Below are positions 12,711-24,345 of a stretch of DNA of 64,000 bases, piece by piece. How positions within the stretch are numbered: position 1 is the first letter of the stretch; every line of letters begins with the position of its first letter. A model generated the notes under the pieces. It saw only the letters and a list, made by a program, of their open reading frames with translations, ran no database searches and was not told the origin of the DNA. The position numbers and the translations under genes were made by a program. Source of the DNA: Pyrocephalus nanus (lineage: Eukaryota > Chordata > Aves > Passeriformes > Tyrannidae); assembly GCA_038380795.1 (NCBI GenBank), contig CM076276.1, positions 11,670,001 to 11,734,000 on the forward strand, written 5' to 3'.

Positions 12711-15705
12711 CTATGAGGAGATCACCCTGCTGGAGATGAGAGTCAATAGTTCTACCTGTAGCCACTGATACTTCATTCCATCCCTTGTACGAGCAAAGAA
12801 ACACAAATATTCAACAAGCCAAAAGCTCCTCACTTTCTTCTAGTCAGCTTTCTGCTGATGGAGCTTCAGAAACTTCATTTTCAAACCAGTTCTGAGCAAA
12901 GATGACCCCGAGCATTTAGTTCAGGAGGGGGAAAAAGCACAACTTTTAGGCCACAAACCCAGCAATTACTTCCAGCAGCACAAAGGCAAAGGCTTCCCCA
13001 TAATCTGTGTTTCACACAGAGGTGAGGAAAGAAACTGCCAAAAAAGCCATCCCTCATCAAAATCAGAGCTGCATTCGCAGGCTAAATCACTGAGCTGCTG
13101 AATTTATATGCAGCAACAGAACCATGTAAGGATCAAATAAAATTAATTCTGTCTAATAACAAATTAATTGTCCATGCCAACCTCTAATGTCTCCATCATC
13201 AAATGAATTTCCATGTTATTTACCCACCACAACTTCCCATGGGGAAGGAGAAAGGCAGCTGCTTAGATTAAAGAGTGAAACAGAAGAGCCTCCTAGACAA
13301 AGGATCTTTTCATTTTCTAAATGAATGCTCTACTCCAAAACATCTTAAGAGAAATGATGTCATTTTTTTATTCTTTTCACAAAACCAAGATGCAAACTGC
13401 CTGATTTGATGCTGATATTTCATTGTCTCAGAACTGCATGAACCAACTGCTAGTGGTAAGGACAGATAGGCTCATGCAGAAATAATGTTCCCATTACAAG
13501 AAAAATAAATTGCCAACAGACCTAGGGAAGTATTTTTCTCATTTTATATTTTTTGACGCATGGATCACTGTAGCCCTCACCCTATTTATTGACAACAGGA
13601 ACATTTTTAAAAGGCATATAAGATGACAACAACAAAACCCACTTTCTGATAAAACTAGGCTATAAATTCTTCCAAAAGACCAGGAAAGTGACACATGCTG
13701 TCAGATCCCCACTGCTCTTATTTTGCAATCTTATTATAATGCCTCTAAAACATCAAAAACTGTCCAGTTTGACCATACCAAATACCTCTCAGAATCATCA
13801 CCTAATTAACGAGTTTTTCTGGGAAATAAAAGCAAGCTTTCCTGAACAGCTGTGTCAACATTCCACCCCACATCAACAATCTCCTTCTATGCCTAAGCTT
13901 AAGAAACCCACTCCTTAAGTACTGATCCAAACCGAGGAGTCTGGGAAGAGAAAGGCATAAAGGGAGAAGACAGCCCTCGCAGAAGATTTGGGGAAAGTCA
14001 GGTCTTTGACCTGATTAGTCCAACAACTCACTATTTTTGATCAGGGAAGCAGTAGCAAAAGACACAACAGACCTTTTAGACAGCAGTCAAAGTGCTTTGT
14101 CACCCAACGCACAAGTCTCACTTGAATGGGGGTTTAAAAGGTTATTACTTGGAGCTGTCATGGGATAACCCCCCAGTAACGTCATTTATTGTACTAGAAA
14201 GTCTTCAGTACAGAGCCAGCAGCAGGACTGGTCAGAATTACAGTGGTCAAGAGTTCTCTAGATTATAGAGCAGTCCTACCAAAATTCTGACCTGTCCCTG
14301 CAGCCACAAAGGAAAGGAAAAACTTGTACACGGTAAAACTACGGGGCATGACCTGAAAGAAATCTTTCAAAAACGAGCACGATCTATCAAACAGGGATGT
14401 AATTTATCCTGGCTGCAATGGTTTTCTACACAGAGAAGATTAGGAGCAACAGAGTCGCTCTTCCAAAGCAGAAACAAAACAACTTTTAGTTAAGAAATAA
14501 AGCAGATGGCCCGTGTAGATTAAAGGGAAGGTACAGTGTGATGCAAGAACACACCGCTGTGCCCAAATCCCACAGTAATTACCGCAGCGGCGGCGTCTCA
14601 CTAATGATGCTGTGCCTCTGAACTGGGACAAATTAACACAAAGACACACGTGCTGGTGACTCGCAGCCCAAGGGAAGGTGAGTATTATGGAGACACAGAC
14701 ATTTAAGGGAATCACAACAGATTAAATGCTGCAAGGTACAGGCAAGCAATATGCAGTCCCAACAGGAAAGGAATGTGGGAAGGGACGTGTTCCTCATCTG
14801 TCCTGGAAAATGAAATGTAAATGAAAACTGATGCTCTACATACATTGTACAGCCCCTTTCTCATCCCTCTTGTATTTCAGCATCTTTACTGTCAGTCCAT
14901 TTCCCTCAAACTCCTGTAAAGGTTGGAGATCAGAATGACTGTCACTGGGATCCATCCTCCGTCAGGCTAAATCAGCATTACCTGGACTATGGGTTATGTT
15001 GGTTCGAGTGTGAACTTCCATAAAGCAAAACTGTATCAAACCACATCATCTGCAGTGATGTTTCACTCCCAGACACCATGAAGTGCCAGAGCAGTTATTC
15101 TGGGCCTGTATGTTTAATGAACACTCCAGTTTTCCCCACTGAGAGCAATGGCAGCTAATACCCCATTCCAGTGAGTTCAAGCTGTTTAACCTGTGGTAGC
15201 AGCTCATTTTCTTGGACCTCTGGGAATAGAGGTGCAGTTTTCAGTGTGGGTTTATTGGATGTTATTGATGCTGACTATTTCTGGGCTTCAAGATCTGACA
15301 GGGAGTAAAAGCCTTCCTGGTCTGGACCAGTGAAGAGCAATTCAATATTATTTTGTACTTTGGATGATTTTAAGCTAATGAAGGTCCTATTCTTTTTTAT
15401 AGCTCCCCATGCAAATGTTAATTTTTAATAAACTTTGCCCAAGTAGGATTTAAAGCTTATCTCACAAGACATATTTAGAGCAGTGCCATGGTGAAGTAAT
15501 TCTGGGGAAAAAAAATATGTACAGCTGAAAATAGGATATTTCTGCATGCTTGCTTCAAAGGCTACCAAGAGGTTTTTTGCACAGACTGACTTGTCATCAG
15601 ACTAATCATTGCACAGGACTGGAATTATTAATTAACAGACCAAACCTGTGCCTCTCACGTGCCGCAGGGGAACAACATCATCACTGCTTCACATCAGTGA
15701 CAGCC

Positions 15706-15846
15706 ATGGAAGTGTTTCAAGGCCAGGCTGGATGGGGCATGGAACAACCTGGTCTAGTGGAAGGTGTCCCAGGCCATGGCAGGGGGGTTGATACGAGATG
15801 AGCTTTAAGGCCCCTTCCAACCCAAACGATCTCGCAATCCCATGAA
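15706..15846 (+). mobile_element. Short 5'-truncated CR1 LINE, 3' end, plus strand
   Basis: The sequence reads in CR1 sense: GAAGTGTTTCAAGGCCAGG, then ACAACCTGGTCTAGTGGAAG, GGTGTCCCAGGCCATGGCAG and GGCCCCTTCCAACCCAAACG, ending in degraded octamers near CGCAATCCCATGA. Only about 140 bp survive. Its orientation is opposite to the MAD1L1 transcript. The terminal octamers diverge from ATTCTATG and contain CpGs. Confidence 0.92.
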
Positions 15847-16643
15847 ATGGGAAGGTTTGGTGGTAATGGAGAGGGCAGGAAGAGGAGGCAGATTTTGTTT
15901 AAACTTCACAGGGTTGGAAGGGTTGATCTGATGCTAACACGCAGCATGCTGACTGAGCAAGAGGCTGTATTGTCAGCAGGCTTTCTCTGGTGATAGGATG
16001 GGAGCTGCTCTGATGGAAACCAGGAGGAGGCTCCAACACCTTTTAAGCAAGCCATGTTGGCCAAAAATTGTGCTTTGCTGGGATGTGACTGAAGAGGGCT
16101 TTAAAAAGGTGCTGTTGCTGAGGGACCACATAAACCTTGTTACATATCTTTACTCAAGACCTTATAATCAATTCAAAATAATTAAGCTTAATCATTTGAA
16201 TGGCACAAAGATTTCTATGTATCATTTTCAAAACATGTTGAGAAGTCTCTTCAAATCTATAACCCCCACGGCCCTGTTTTAGTCCATCAGAAGTTAATTA
16301 TGGGAGAGAGTTTCAAAATGTATTAAGAGCTATCACATATCTGGGGTTCATTTGTGCTGAAGACAGGAAAACACATTAATGGAAAAGATGCTGAGAGCAT
16401 CTGGGCTTCCTCTGCAACATTCACGGATGCAAGGACAGAACTTATAACCTCTCTTTTCTATCATCAGAACCACTCAGAAAGCCAGTGCTCAGAAAACACT
16501 GTGTTAATGAACCAGAGCTCTTCAGTGCTTTCATTTGCTAATTTTTATTTGTAATATATTTTCATACAAGACTAAGTACTGTGCATCACTTCTTCCCCCA
16601 CAATACTACTATTGTCAGCAACTGCATTCAACCAATGGGAATT

Positions 16644-16662
16644 AAAAAAAAAAAAAAAAAAA
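16644..16662. repeat. A19 mononucleotide run
   Basis: Nineteen A with no recognisable retroposon body upstream. Confidence 0.95.
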
Positions 16663-19452
16663 GGCTGGAGAGCTCTTTCAAGCATCAGGATTTACTTTAC
16701 CTTGTATTTCACAGCTTTCTTAGTACATCTTATAAGGAAATTACCCTCTGACTTTGGGAAATGAATCCTTTCCTGTGCATAGGTCATGAACAAATGGTAG
16801 CATATTGAAAAAAATGCTGCTTCCAAAATATTTATGTTGTTCACTGCTCTAGTTTGCTTCTTTGCTTCCTTTCTTGAGGTATGACACCCAAAAATGAAAA
16901 CCAAAAATCTAATTTTTGTATCAGGATCCTTGCTGTGACATCTCATTTGCTCTATTTAAGTTCCACAAATCAAAGTAACATAAAATTTTGATTAAAAAAT
17001 CCCCACCCTAATGACATAGAATTCTTTCTTCGTTATTTGAAATCCTTCTTTTCATCTGTATATATAAAATTATATTCTGCTCCCAATATCCACACACATC
17101 ACCAAGAACCACAACGTCTGAAGGTGAGGATGCAGAAGGAAGGGTCTGTGACCCACAAATCAGACACACCAGCCCACTGGAAAATTTTAGTTCTCAAAAA
17201 AGATTTATGTTCTCCTCCCAGCAGCAAGGAACTGTTGCACTGAGCTAAATATCTCAGAGATCCACAAATTTACAATTCTTTTCTACTAAGTTGCATTGCC
17301 TGTAAAGAACATTAAACATTAGCTATTCATCACCACTGAAAATACCTGTATTCCCAATCACATGGGACCTATCAAATAAATCCCCCTTTTTGGCTGAAGT
17401 GCTTTTGATAGGGTTTCTAATTTTTCTCACGCTTTTTGTGCATTTTTGCTTTTTAATTTGAGTAAAATCTCTCAGATGTGCTATAGAAAACTATTTGTAG
17501 ACTGATGAAAAAATTAAACTTCACTTTAAAAAAAAACCCAAAAGCTTCACTGGATATGACTGAAGGTCTGAGCCTTTGTATGAGCTTACACCTCAGGAGG
17601 ATAAGGACTTAGCAACATCCAAAAAAAAGTTTGCTGTTCGTGTTACATTGTCAGGCGTGAACATTTCCCATCTCAACTCAGTAGCAGATCCCAGTTCCTC
17701 CACAGCATCCACCCCCTCTGCAGCGGGTAAAGAATGAGAAATACACAGAAAGCAATAAAATGGTATTTAACACAAGATACCTATAAGAGACAAGTCTCCA
17801 AAGGTTGAGAGTTCACTCCTTTTTGAAAAAGAGTTTCTTTAAGATTTCTAAGAGTTGTTACTGAAAATATTTCCAAAGTCTTGGCCAAAGGCCGATATTT
17901 GCCCCAAACCAATATTGAACACATAAAAATCAGGGGTCTTGCCACTTGTGTAAGAGACATGAGCCTTACAAATTAAAATACTATATTTTTTTAAGCATCA
18001 GTTTTCATTTCCATTTGTCAGAGCTCCTGCAAGCAACGTTGTGTTGGCCCTGCCAGGGGCAAGCAGCCCAGGTAGGGACTACATGAGGCATCTGCTCCAC
18101 GTGTGTCCCCATCTTCAGTAAATTCTGAGTGCTCACTGGCTTTTCTGCTGGCAGTCCTATCAGATTCCCCCAACCACACTTAACAACAGGATTTAGTCAG
18201 CAGAGATGCTCAAACAATACTGGTTTCCTCTGGTTTGGGGAACCAAGAACAACACATGACTCTAAATTATTCAGACCTGCACAGGCCTGGGTAACAAACC
18301 TCTAGCAACATCTATCCAGGCACCAGGGACAGCTTTTCCCTGGTGTAGCTCAGATGACATTCAGAGAACCACAACAGGGACAAATTCAGCCCCAGGCTTA
18401 TTGCACAGCAGCATTTCATCTTGGTCAGCCCCCACCAGGCTGGCTAAAGAGAGCATTTGGAATATCAAGTGCAAGAGAAAACCTCAAACAACAAAATCCC
18501 AGGGCATCTCTGGCCTGACATCCCTCTCAGAGCATCTGTTAAGGAATCTGTGCTACAAAGGCATGAGCAAGCAGGACATCAGTCATGACTTTTCAGTGTG
18601 GGTGACCTTCTCCCCCCACAAGCTGCTCCCAACTAAGTTCCCAAAAGGTATTTCCCCTTTCCCTCGTCTTTTAACTCTTTCACAAAATGTCATGTTGATT
18701 TTCAAGGCCAAAGAACAGCCACCTGATATCTTAGAGTAAGACCATGTTTTCCACTAGGAAAACCACAAAAGGCTAAAATTAAGAGAAAGACTAATGCCAA
18801 AGAGCTGTTTCACAAAGGTCACATAGAACAGAGACTTTGGCTTCAAGAGCAGCCCCTGGTAAGAGCTGGTTTTGCTAAGCTGCTCACTTTGTATTTCACC
18901 TGCACATCAGGGAACAAAAAGCTCAGGAAACAAATCTGTTTTGGACTGCTTTTGGTCCTTAGAAGCTTCATTACCTTCAGCACCCTCAAAATATGTGGAC
19001 TGCCTTCTGCATCTGAAAAAACTTCACCTATGCTCAACAATACAGATGGTTTTGATAGTTTTGTTTAAAAATGCAGACAGCAAGGCTTCTCATTTTCCTA
19101 AAGCATTAAACTCCCTCTTGAAGTGTAACCTGAGATCAATTTTATTTCATCTGTTAGGTAGCAGCTTTAATAAAGTGTTAAAATGAAAGATATTGAAAAA
19201 TTACAGGAGAAAATAATCCTCTGAAATAACGTGAAAATTGAATGGGCAAATAATCACGCAACTGGAGCAGAAAACTATTACATCCACTCTTGGTTTGCTT
19301 CCATGCTGAGCATCTCACTGCTTAATCTTTCCAAGAGCAGGCAAGAGTAGATGCCAGTCCTCACCAAAATCTCTGCTCCCAGGTTTGTACTCCTAGTAAA
19401 AGTAGTCATAACTTCTGCAGGAAAGAAGTTTCCTCTTTAAGACAAGGCAGAG

Positions 19453-19493
19453 AAAAAAAAAAAACCCAAACAAAAAAACCCACACAAACAAAC
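19453..19493. repeat. A-rich low-complexity tract
   Basis: A12 followed by CCCAAAC, A7, CCCACAC and CAAAC units. Confidence 0.85.
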
Positions 19494-19658
19494 TTAAATC
19501 TATCTGATTAGAAAACTCCTTATGTAAAGATACTATAGTGAAAGACGAAGTATTAAATTATGCAGTGTGAGATGTAATGGAGTGAATTATATTCAGGAAG
19601 ATCACACACTACTGAAGATATGCAAAAAGCTGTGCTGCTGACTTTCAGTTGTCAAGCT

Positions 19659-19682
19659 ACACACACACACACACATATATAC
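19659..19682. repeat. (AC)n-(AT)n compound microsatellite
   Basis: About eight AC units pass into ATATATAC. Confidence 0.92.
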
Positions 19683-22148
19683 ATTGCTCATCTCATTATT
19701 TTCTACCATCTCCATGTGTGATAACATGCCCAATGCTGACACTTGTCCTGTTCTCCCTGGAAGACCCTATATTAGCATGTAAATAGCTGGCAGATACGAG
19801 GAAATGAAAGCGAGGAAGAGCTCTTTAATTAACTTTAATCCTCTGGAAATCCATACAGCAATCTGTTCTGACAGTTTTCTACATGAGATCTTCTTAGGAG
19901 GTCCCTGAGTGCTGCCTGCAGATCACTGCCAGGCTGGAACAAGGAGAAAGAATGAACAAACCAATTTTGGAGACAATATTTAGGCATTTTTCTGCTATTA
20001 AATGATGACTGGTGACTGCCATCTGGCATTATCAGAGCTGTCATTAGTCTGACTCTGGATGGGAAACAAAGAGCTGCCATAAGCAAGACACAGCACTTCA
20101 CACCCGTCTGACAGCCAGTCCCCCGCCCGGGGTGAGCTGCCAGGGCTCACACACACTCACAGCCACAAACACATCCCCCAGCTCCTGATACCACACGGGA
20201 TGTGCCTCTGTGCCCTCTGGCCCACGTTTTCTCAGCCTGTAGTAAACACAGAATCCTCGAGGTTGAAGAGCAAAGCAATTTCCTTGTTAGAAAACCTGGT
20301 GAAACGGCTCTACAGCGGCACCCGGTCCTTCAAATCTTGAATGGCAAAACGGCTGGCAAGGCTGTAGAGGAGTGAGCTGAAACCACTCCTCAACGATTTA
20401 CATCTTCCAAACGTGACAAGTGGTACTCCATCCTCTATTACAGCAAGTTTCAAACAAATTTTGGTGGGGAAAAAAAGAAATCAACTATAAATGGAAGGAG
20501 ATGCAGCACCGCAGTCTTTGGCAACACAAGACTGTCAAATAACTCTTACCTAGCAGGTTTAGATTTAGCTCTGCAAGTGGTATCCTGCTGGTTGATGGGA
20601 GCAGGTACAATTCTCCCAGAAAGGTCACTGGTTCCAGCTGTGCCACAGAGTGACCACTTTGAGGCCACTTATGTCTCAGAGAGCTGATGTGCAGGATTCC
20701 TCAGAGAGCTGAACAAACACTGAGCTCCCTGCAGGGTGACTGGGAGCAGATTTAAGAGGATGCACCAGCCAGACAAGCAGGGCGCCAGCTCTCAGTGCCC
20801 TGGATTTGTCTGGAGCTGAAGGAGGGAACAGCAGAACTCCTGAGTGTCCAACAGGTAAGTCAGGGGTAGCCCTGGCTACAGCCCAGAGCCACCTGCACAA
20901 AGATCCCGGAGAGCAGGGGGATATGGGATGGAATTACATCAGCAGCCTGTTGTTCCCTTGCTAAGGCCTCCAAACCAATACAAGATAAGCAGGCAGTAAT
21001 GCAAAAACCCCCTCAAAATCTACCTGATGAGGCGATAAAAAGGCAAGTAAGGCTCGAAAAATTCAGATAATGTAGAAGTGATGCTTCTATAAGGCAAATC
21101 TCCAGTTTTTATAATGCAGGAATAGGGCTGTTAAGGCCGAGTCAGAGACCAAAAATCTGTCAAAGGTATAAATATCTACCTGCCACACTCAGGTTCCCCC
21201 CATCATTTTCAGCCTAGATTTCCACATATTTTAAAAAACGGAAATCAAAATAATGCATAAATACAAAACTGTAACTTGCTAAACCTGCTATTCCCAAAGA
21301 ACTTAAAGAATACAGATACAGGAACAACCAGAAGGTGCCTAGATCACAAGCATACCGTTAAGCAAAAGAAATTTGTTATACAGCATCAGCCTATAGCAAT
21401 CTACAGATCTGCTTCCCCAAGCCCATCAATTAGTTCTCACATTCCTATAACTTCATGTTCTCCTGCCAGTTGAACCACACTAAGTATGAGGACCATATGT
21501 CATCACGATTCCACCTCCTAATTTTATTAATGCTGTAATATCAAGAGCAGATATCTCACTTTATTAATCATACCAGATTCCAGTGCTAAAACATACAGAA
21601 AATATCCAGCATGGCAACTTCAAATCCTGGTGACTGATAACGCTCAGGACAACGCCTGCTTTTATGAATACGTAAGCACGAATTTCAACAAAATGACCTT
21701 TAACATGAGAGATTCCAGCTGAAGAAAGAAGGAAATCTCTACTGACACATAAATTACTTAAGATGAAGGTGCTCTTTCTAAGATTTACCTTGCACAGACT
21801 AGTCCTTACACATACTGATCACTAATCCTCTTTAAACTCTGCGCTATTTCCAGCAGCTCTGAGAAGTCACGTTCTAATCTGATCTAAATTTTCCGGTAGA
21901 GAAACACCATGGAAAGTGCCCTTAACAGCTATGAAGACAAATAAAAGGTGAAACTGGAATAAGTTCATAAAAATATTATTACCACATCCTCGACTAGTTA
22001 AAAGATTGCACTTTGTCACATTATCCTGCCATGGATAATGTCTGAACTGTGGCCTCTCAGCTTATCTGACAGCTGCTGGCTTCATTTTAAATAAGTATGT
22101 AGCCACCAATCATAATTAAACAAATAAAGTTTAATTATCAATTTTAAA

Positions 22149-22163
22149 GGGGGGGAGGGGGGG
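22149..22163 (+). repeat. G7-A-G7 tract, potential G-quadruplex
   Basis: Two runs of seven G separated by one A; it can be read as four G3 runs with single-base loops. In the MAD1L1 sense strand it is C-rich. Confidence 0.85.
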
Positions 22164-24206
22164 AGATCCACAAAAAAATACTCCAAATAAGGTTTAACAG
22201 ATTTGAAATCTCAGTCTGAACCCAGAGAACACGACCACCCAGCTCCATATACTGCCCACAGATGCACACTTCAGCAGGCTGATTCATCTTCAAGACAGAC
22301 AGGAGTGACAGCAGCTGTGATCCAGTTACACTTTTCTTTGCCTGGGAATACAGTAATTTGTTTACTCATTGCCACACTGTTAAATCCCATGGGATATTCA
22401 GATACTCATACAGGGAGAAGAAAACGAGCGCTTCAGAAATTGCTACTTGTAATACATGAACCTGCAAGAGTATCTCATATCCTTACCAAAATTTGAAAGA
22501 AAATAAACCTACTGATCTCCATAGATTATTTTGTTTTTACATTACCAGTTTCATAAAGCTGAAAATAAACACAAACATCAAAACATCGAAAGTCAGGATG
22601 CTTGCATAAACTGAGAAAAGGTCATATAAATGTAAAGCATAATCGAGAATTTCAAGTAGGCAAAGGTCACAGCAATAATTTTAATTTGTATTTCAAAGGT
22701 AAAATATTTCCACACATTGAAAACATAAAACCCCAAACCAAGCTGTGTGTACAGGGCAATTCTTGGAGTCTATCAGAAGTCAGAAGCACGAGTGACTGTA
22801 GCTGCACACTCTGACTCTGACCCAGCAAAGATCCAGGCTCGGGAAAGAATCATCACAGTTGCTGTATTGTAACCAGAGAACTGAGATATTTTAACCAGAG
22901 AACTGATAAAGGCAGCTAAATGCTTCAAGAAATTAAACTGCACTAAGAAGATATAATAATAATCTCAAAGCTAGATATTCACCCAAGACCAAAATAACAA
23001 AGGTGTTAACAGACAAAAGGAATAAAATGATTTATCATTAAAAATGGCTTTTGTATTGGAGATACCAGACAGCAGACATCCTCCTATCTGTTTTGAAAGA
23101 GGAGATAAGGTTGTTCTGGGAAATTAGAGTCATTGGCAAGGAAGTTTTTCACCTGAGCATTGAGAAAATTAGTTGAGAAGGTTCAGAACTCAAAGCGTCT
23201 TTTTTAGTTGAGTATAACAAGATAAAATAGAGATAGATAAGCCTAAGCTTTTGTGGAAGTAATTTAAACTGAACCAGTTAAGGATTCTTTGAGAACTCAC
23301 AGGAGAGAGAATCAGTGAGCTCAGGGTTTGAAAGTCTGTATAAATGATCAAGCATCCCTGGGTTTTCATCATTATGTGAGAGCCAAATACCTGTTGGTAA
23401 GAGCTGGCTGATGGAGGAGCACACACCATCCCTCCCTGCCATGGAAAGCAGGAGGCTGTGCTGGCAACCAGAGCCAGAAGTTTCCTTCAGTATCGTTATT
23501 AGTGTAGTGGAACAGGGGCAAACAGCAAGATGTGAAGTGACAACATAAAATATTAATGCCAGCAGAGTCTAGAGACAAGGGTGAGGCATTCTGAAGAACT
23601 TGAAAATATTAATAGTGAGGAAAGAGCAAAGGCTGATAAACAGACTGAGCAAAATCACACACAAACACAAGTTAATGCAAAGGGGAAGGAAAAAAAAATC
23701 AGATTTCAAGCAGTGTGCACAAAAGCAGGTTTTACACCACAACCTCCTTGGGATTTGACTTGGACACCCTTCAGAGCTATGACGTTCCTGTGGACATGCT
23801 GGCCAGACACTGCATGCAGAGAGGAGGGAAAGGACTTCAGCCTGTGCCTATAAACCAGGTCGTAACTTCCACAAAAAAAAAACCACTTCAGCAACACAGC
23901 TCTGGGAAAAAAAATCAGATCCTTGTACTAATACAGGTTCACCAAAATGATACCAGATGCTTCCAGAGTATGACAACACTCTGCAGATGTAGAAAATCAG
24001 TGAAATGCTGATGCTAACAGAGTGGAGCAGGTGGTGTCAGGGAATACACACACACCTTCTACAGCAGAGGACCTGAAGGAAGGTCATTGTCACAGAGGTA
24101 AGGCACAGAAAACTGCAGTCTGCACTGTGGGACTTCATAAAAACATAAATATTCTCTGAAGAAGGTAAAATAAAGATTTAACAGCTCTTCCACAGTGATC
24201 CTGTTT

Positions 24207-24345
24207 GACCTGGGCTCAGGTCTTCCACCCTTTTATTCAAGCATCTCTGTTCCCCATCCTCTTTTATAACTGAGATAATGGTGCTTCTCCATCCCACAGC
24301 AATGACAGAAGGAATAATGCAGTTCTAAACATCGAGTACTAATAA
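24207..24345 (+). mobile_element. Possible MIR-like SINE relic
   Basis: GACCTGGGCTCAGGTCTTCC, CTCTGTTCCCCATCCTC, ATAACTGAGATAATGGTGCT and CATCCCACAGCAATGACAGA, then AGGAATAATGCAG resemble successive MIR core and 3' segments (GACCTTGGGCAAGTC, CTCAGTTTCCTCATC, GGGATAATAATGCT, CCTCACAGGGTTGT, GAGGATTAAATG). Weaker than the 59.4-kb copy. Confidence 0.4.

Larger units (their letters stand above)
6843..15705. other. Intronic segment without recognised genes
   Basis: Contains the perfect hairpin at 7251-7278, a (TC)10 microsatellite, a possible CR1 fragment near 8.6 kb, a single CTCF-like motif at 10408-10420 and the MIR-like relic at 12.6 kb. ORFs such as 7924-8214 (-), 11243-11527 (-) and 14440-14715 (-) overlap other frames and encode no recognisable protein. 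Confidence 0.75.
15847..24206. other. Intronic segment without recognised genes
   Basis: Carries A19 at 16644, (AC)n at 19659, a G7-A-G7 tract at 22149, a 22-bp-period duplication at 22870-22906 and a gene-free block at about 19790-20100 rich in homeodomain- and E-box-like words. The ORF at 18401-18739 (+, 112 codons) has no recognisable domain. Confidence 0.75.

Noticed and set aside
15000..15020. GGTTCGAGTG resembling a tRNA B box
   Set aside because: The box lacks the following CC, and there is no A box or cloverleaf partner at the right distance.
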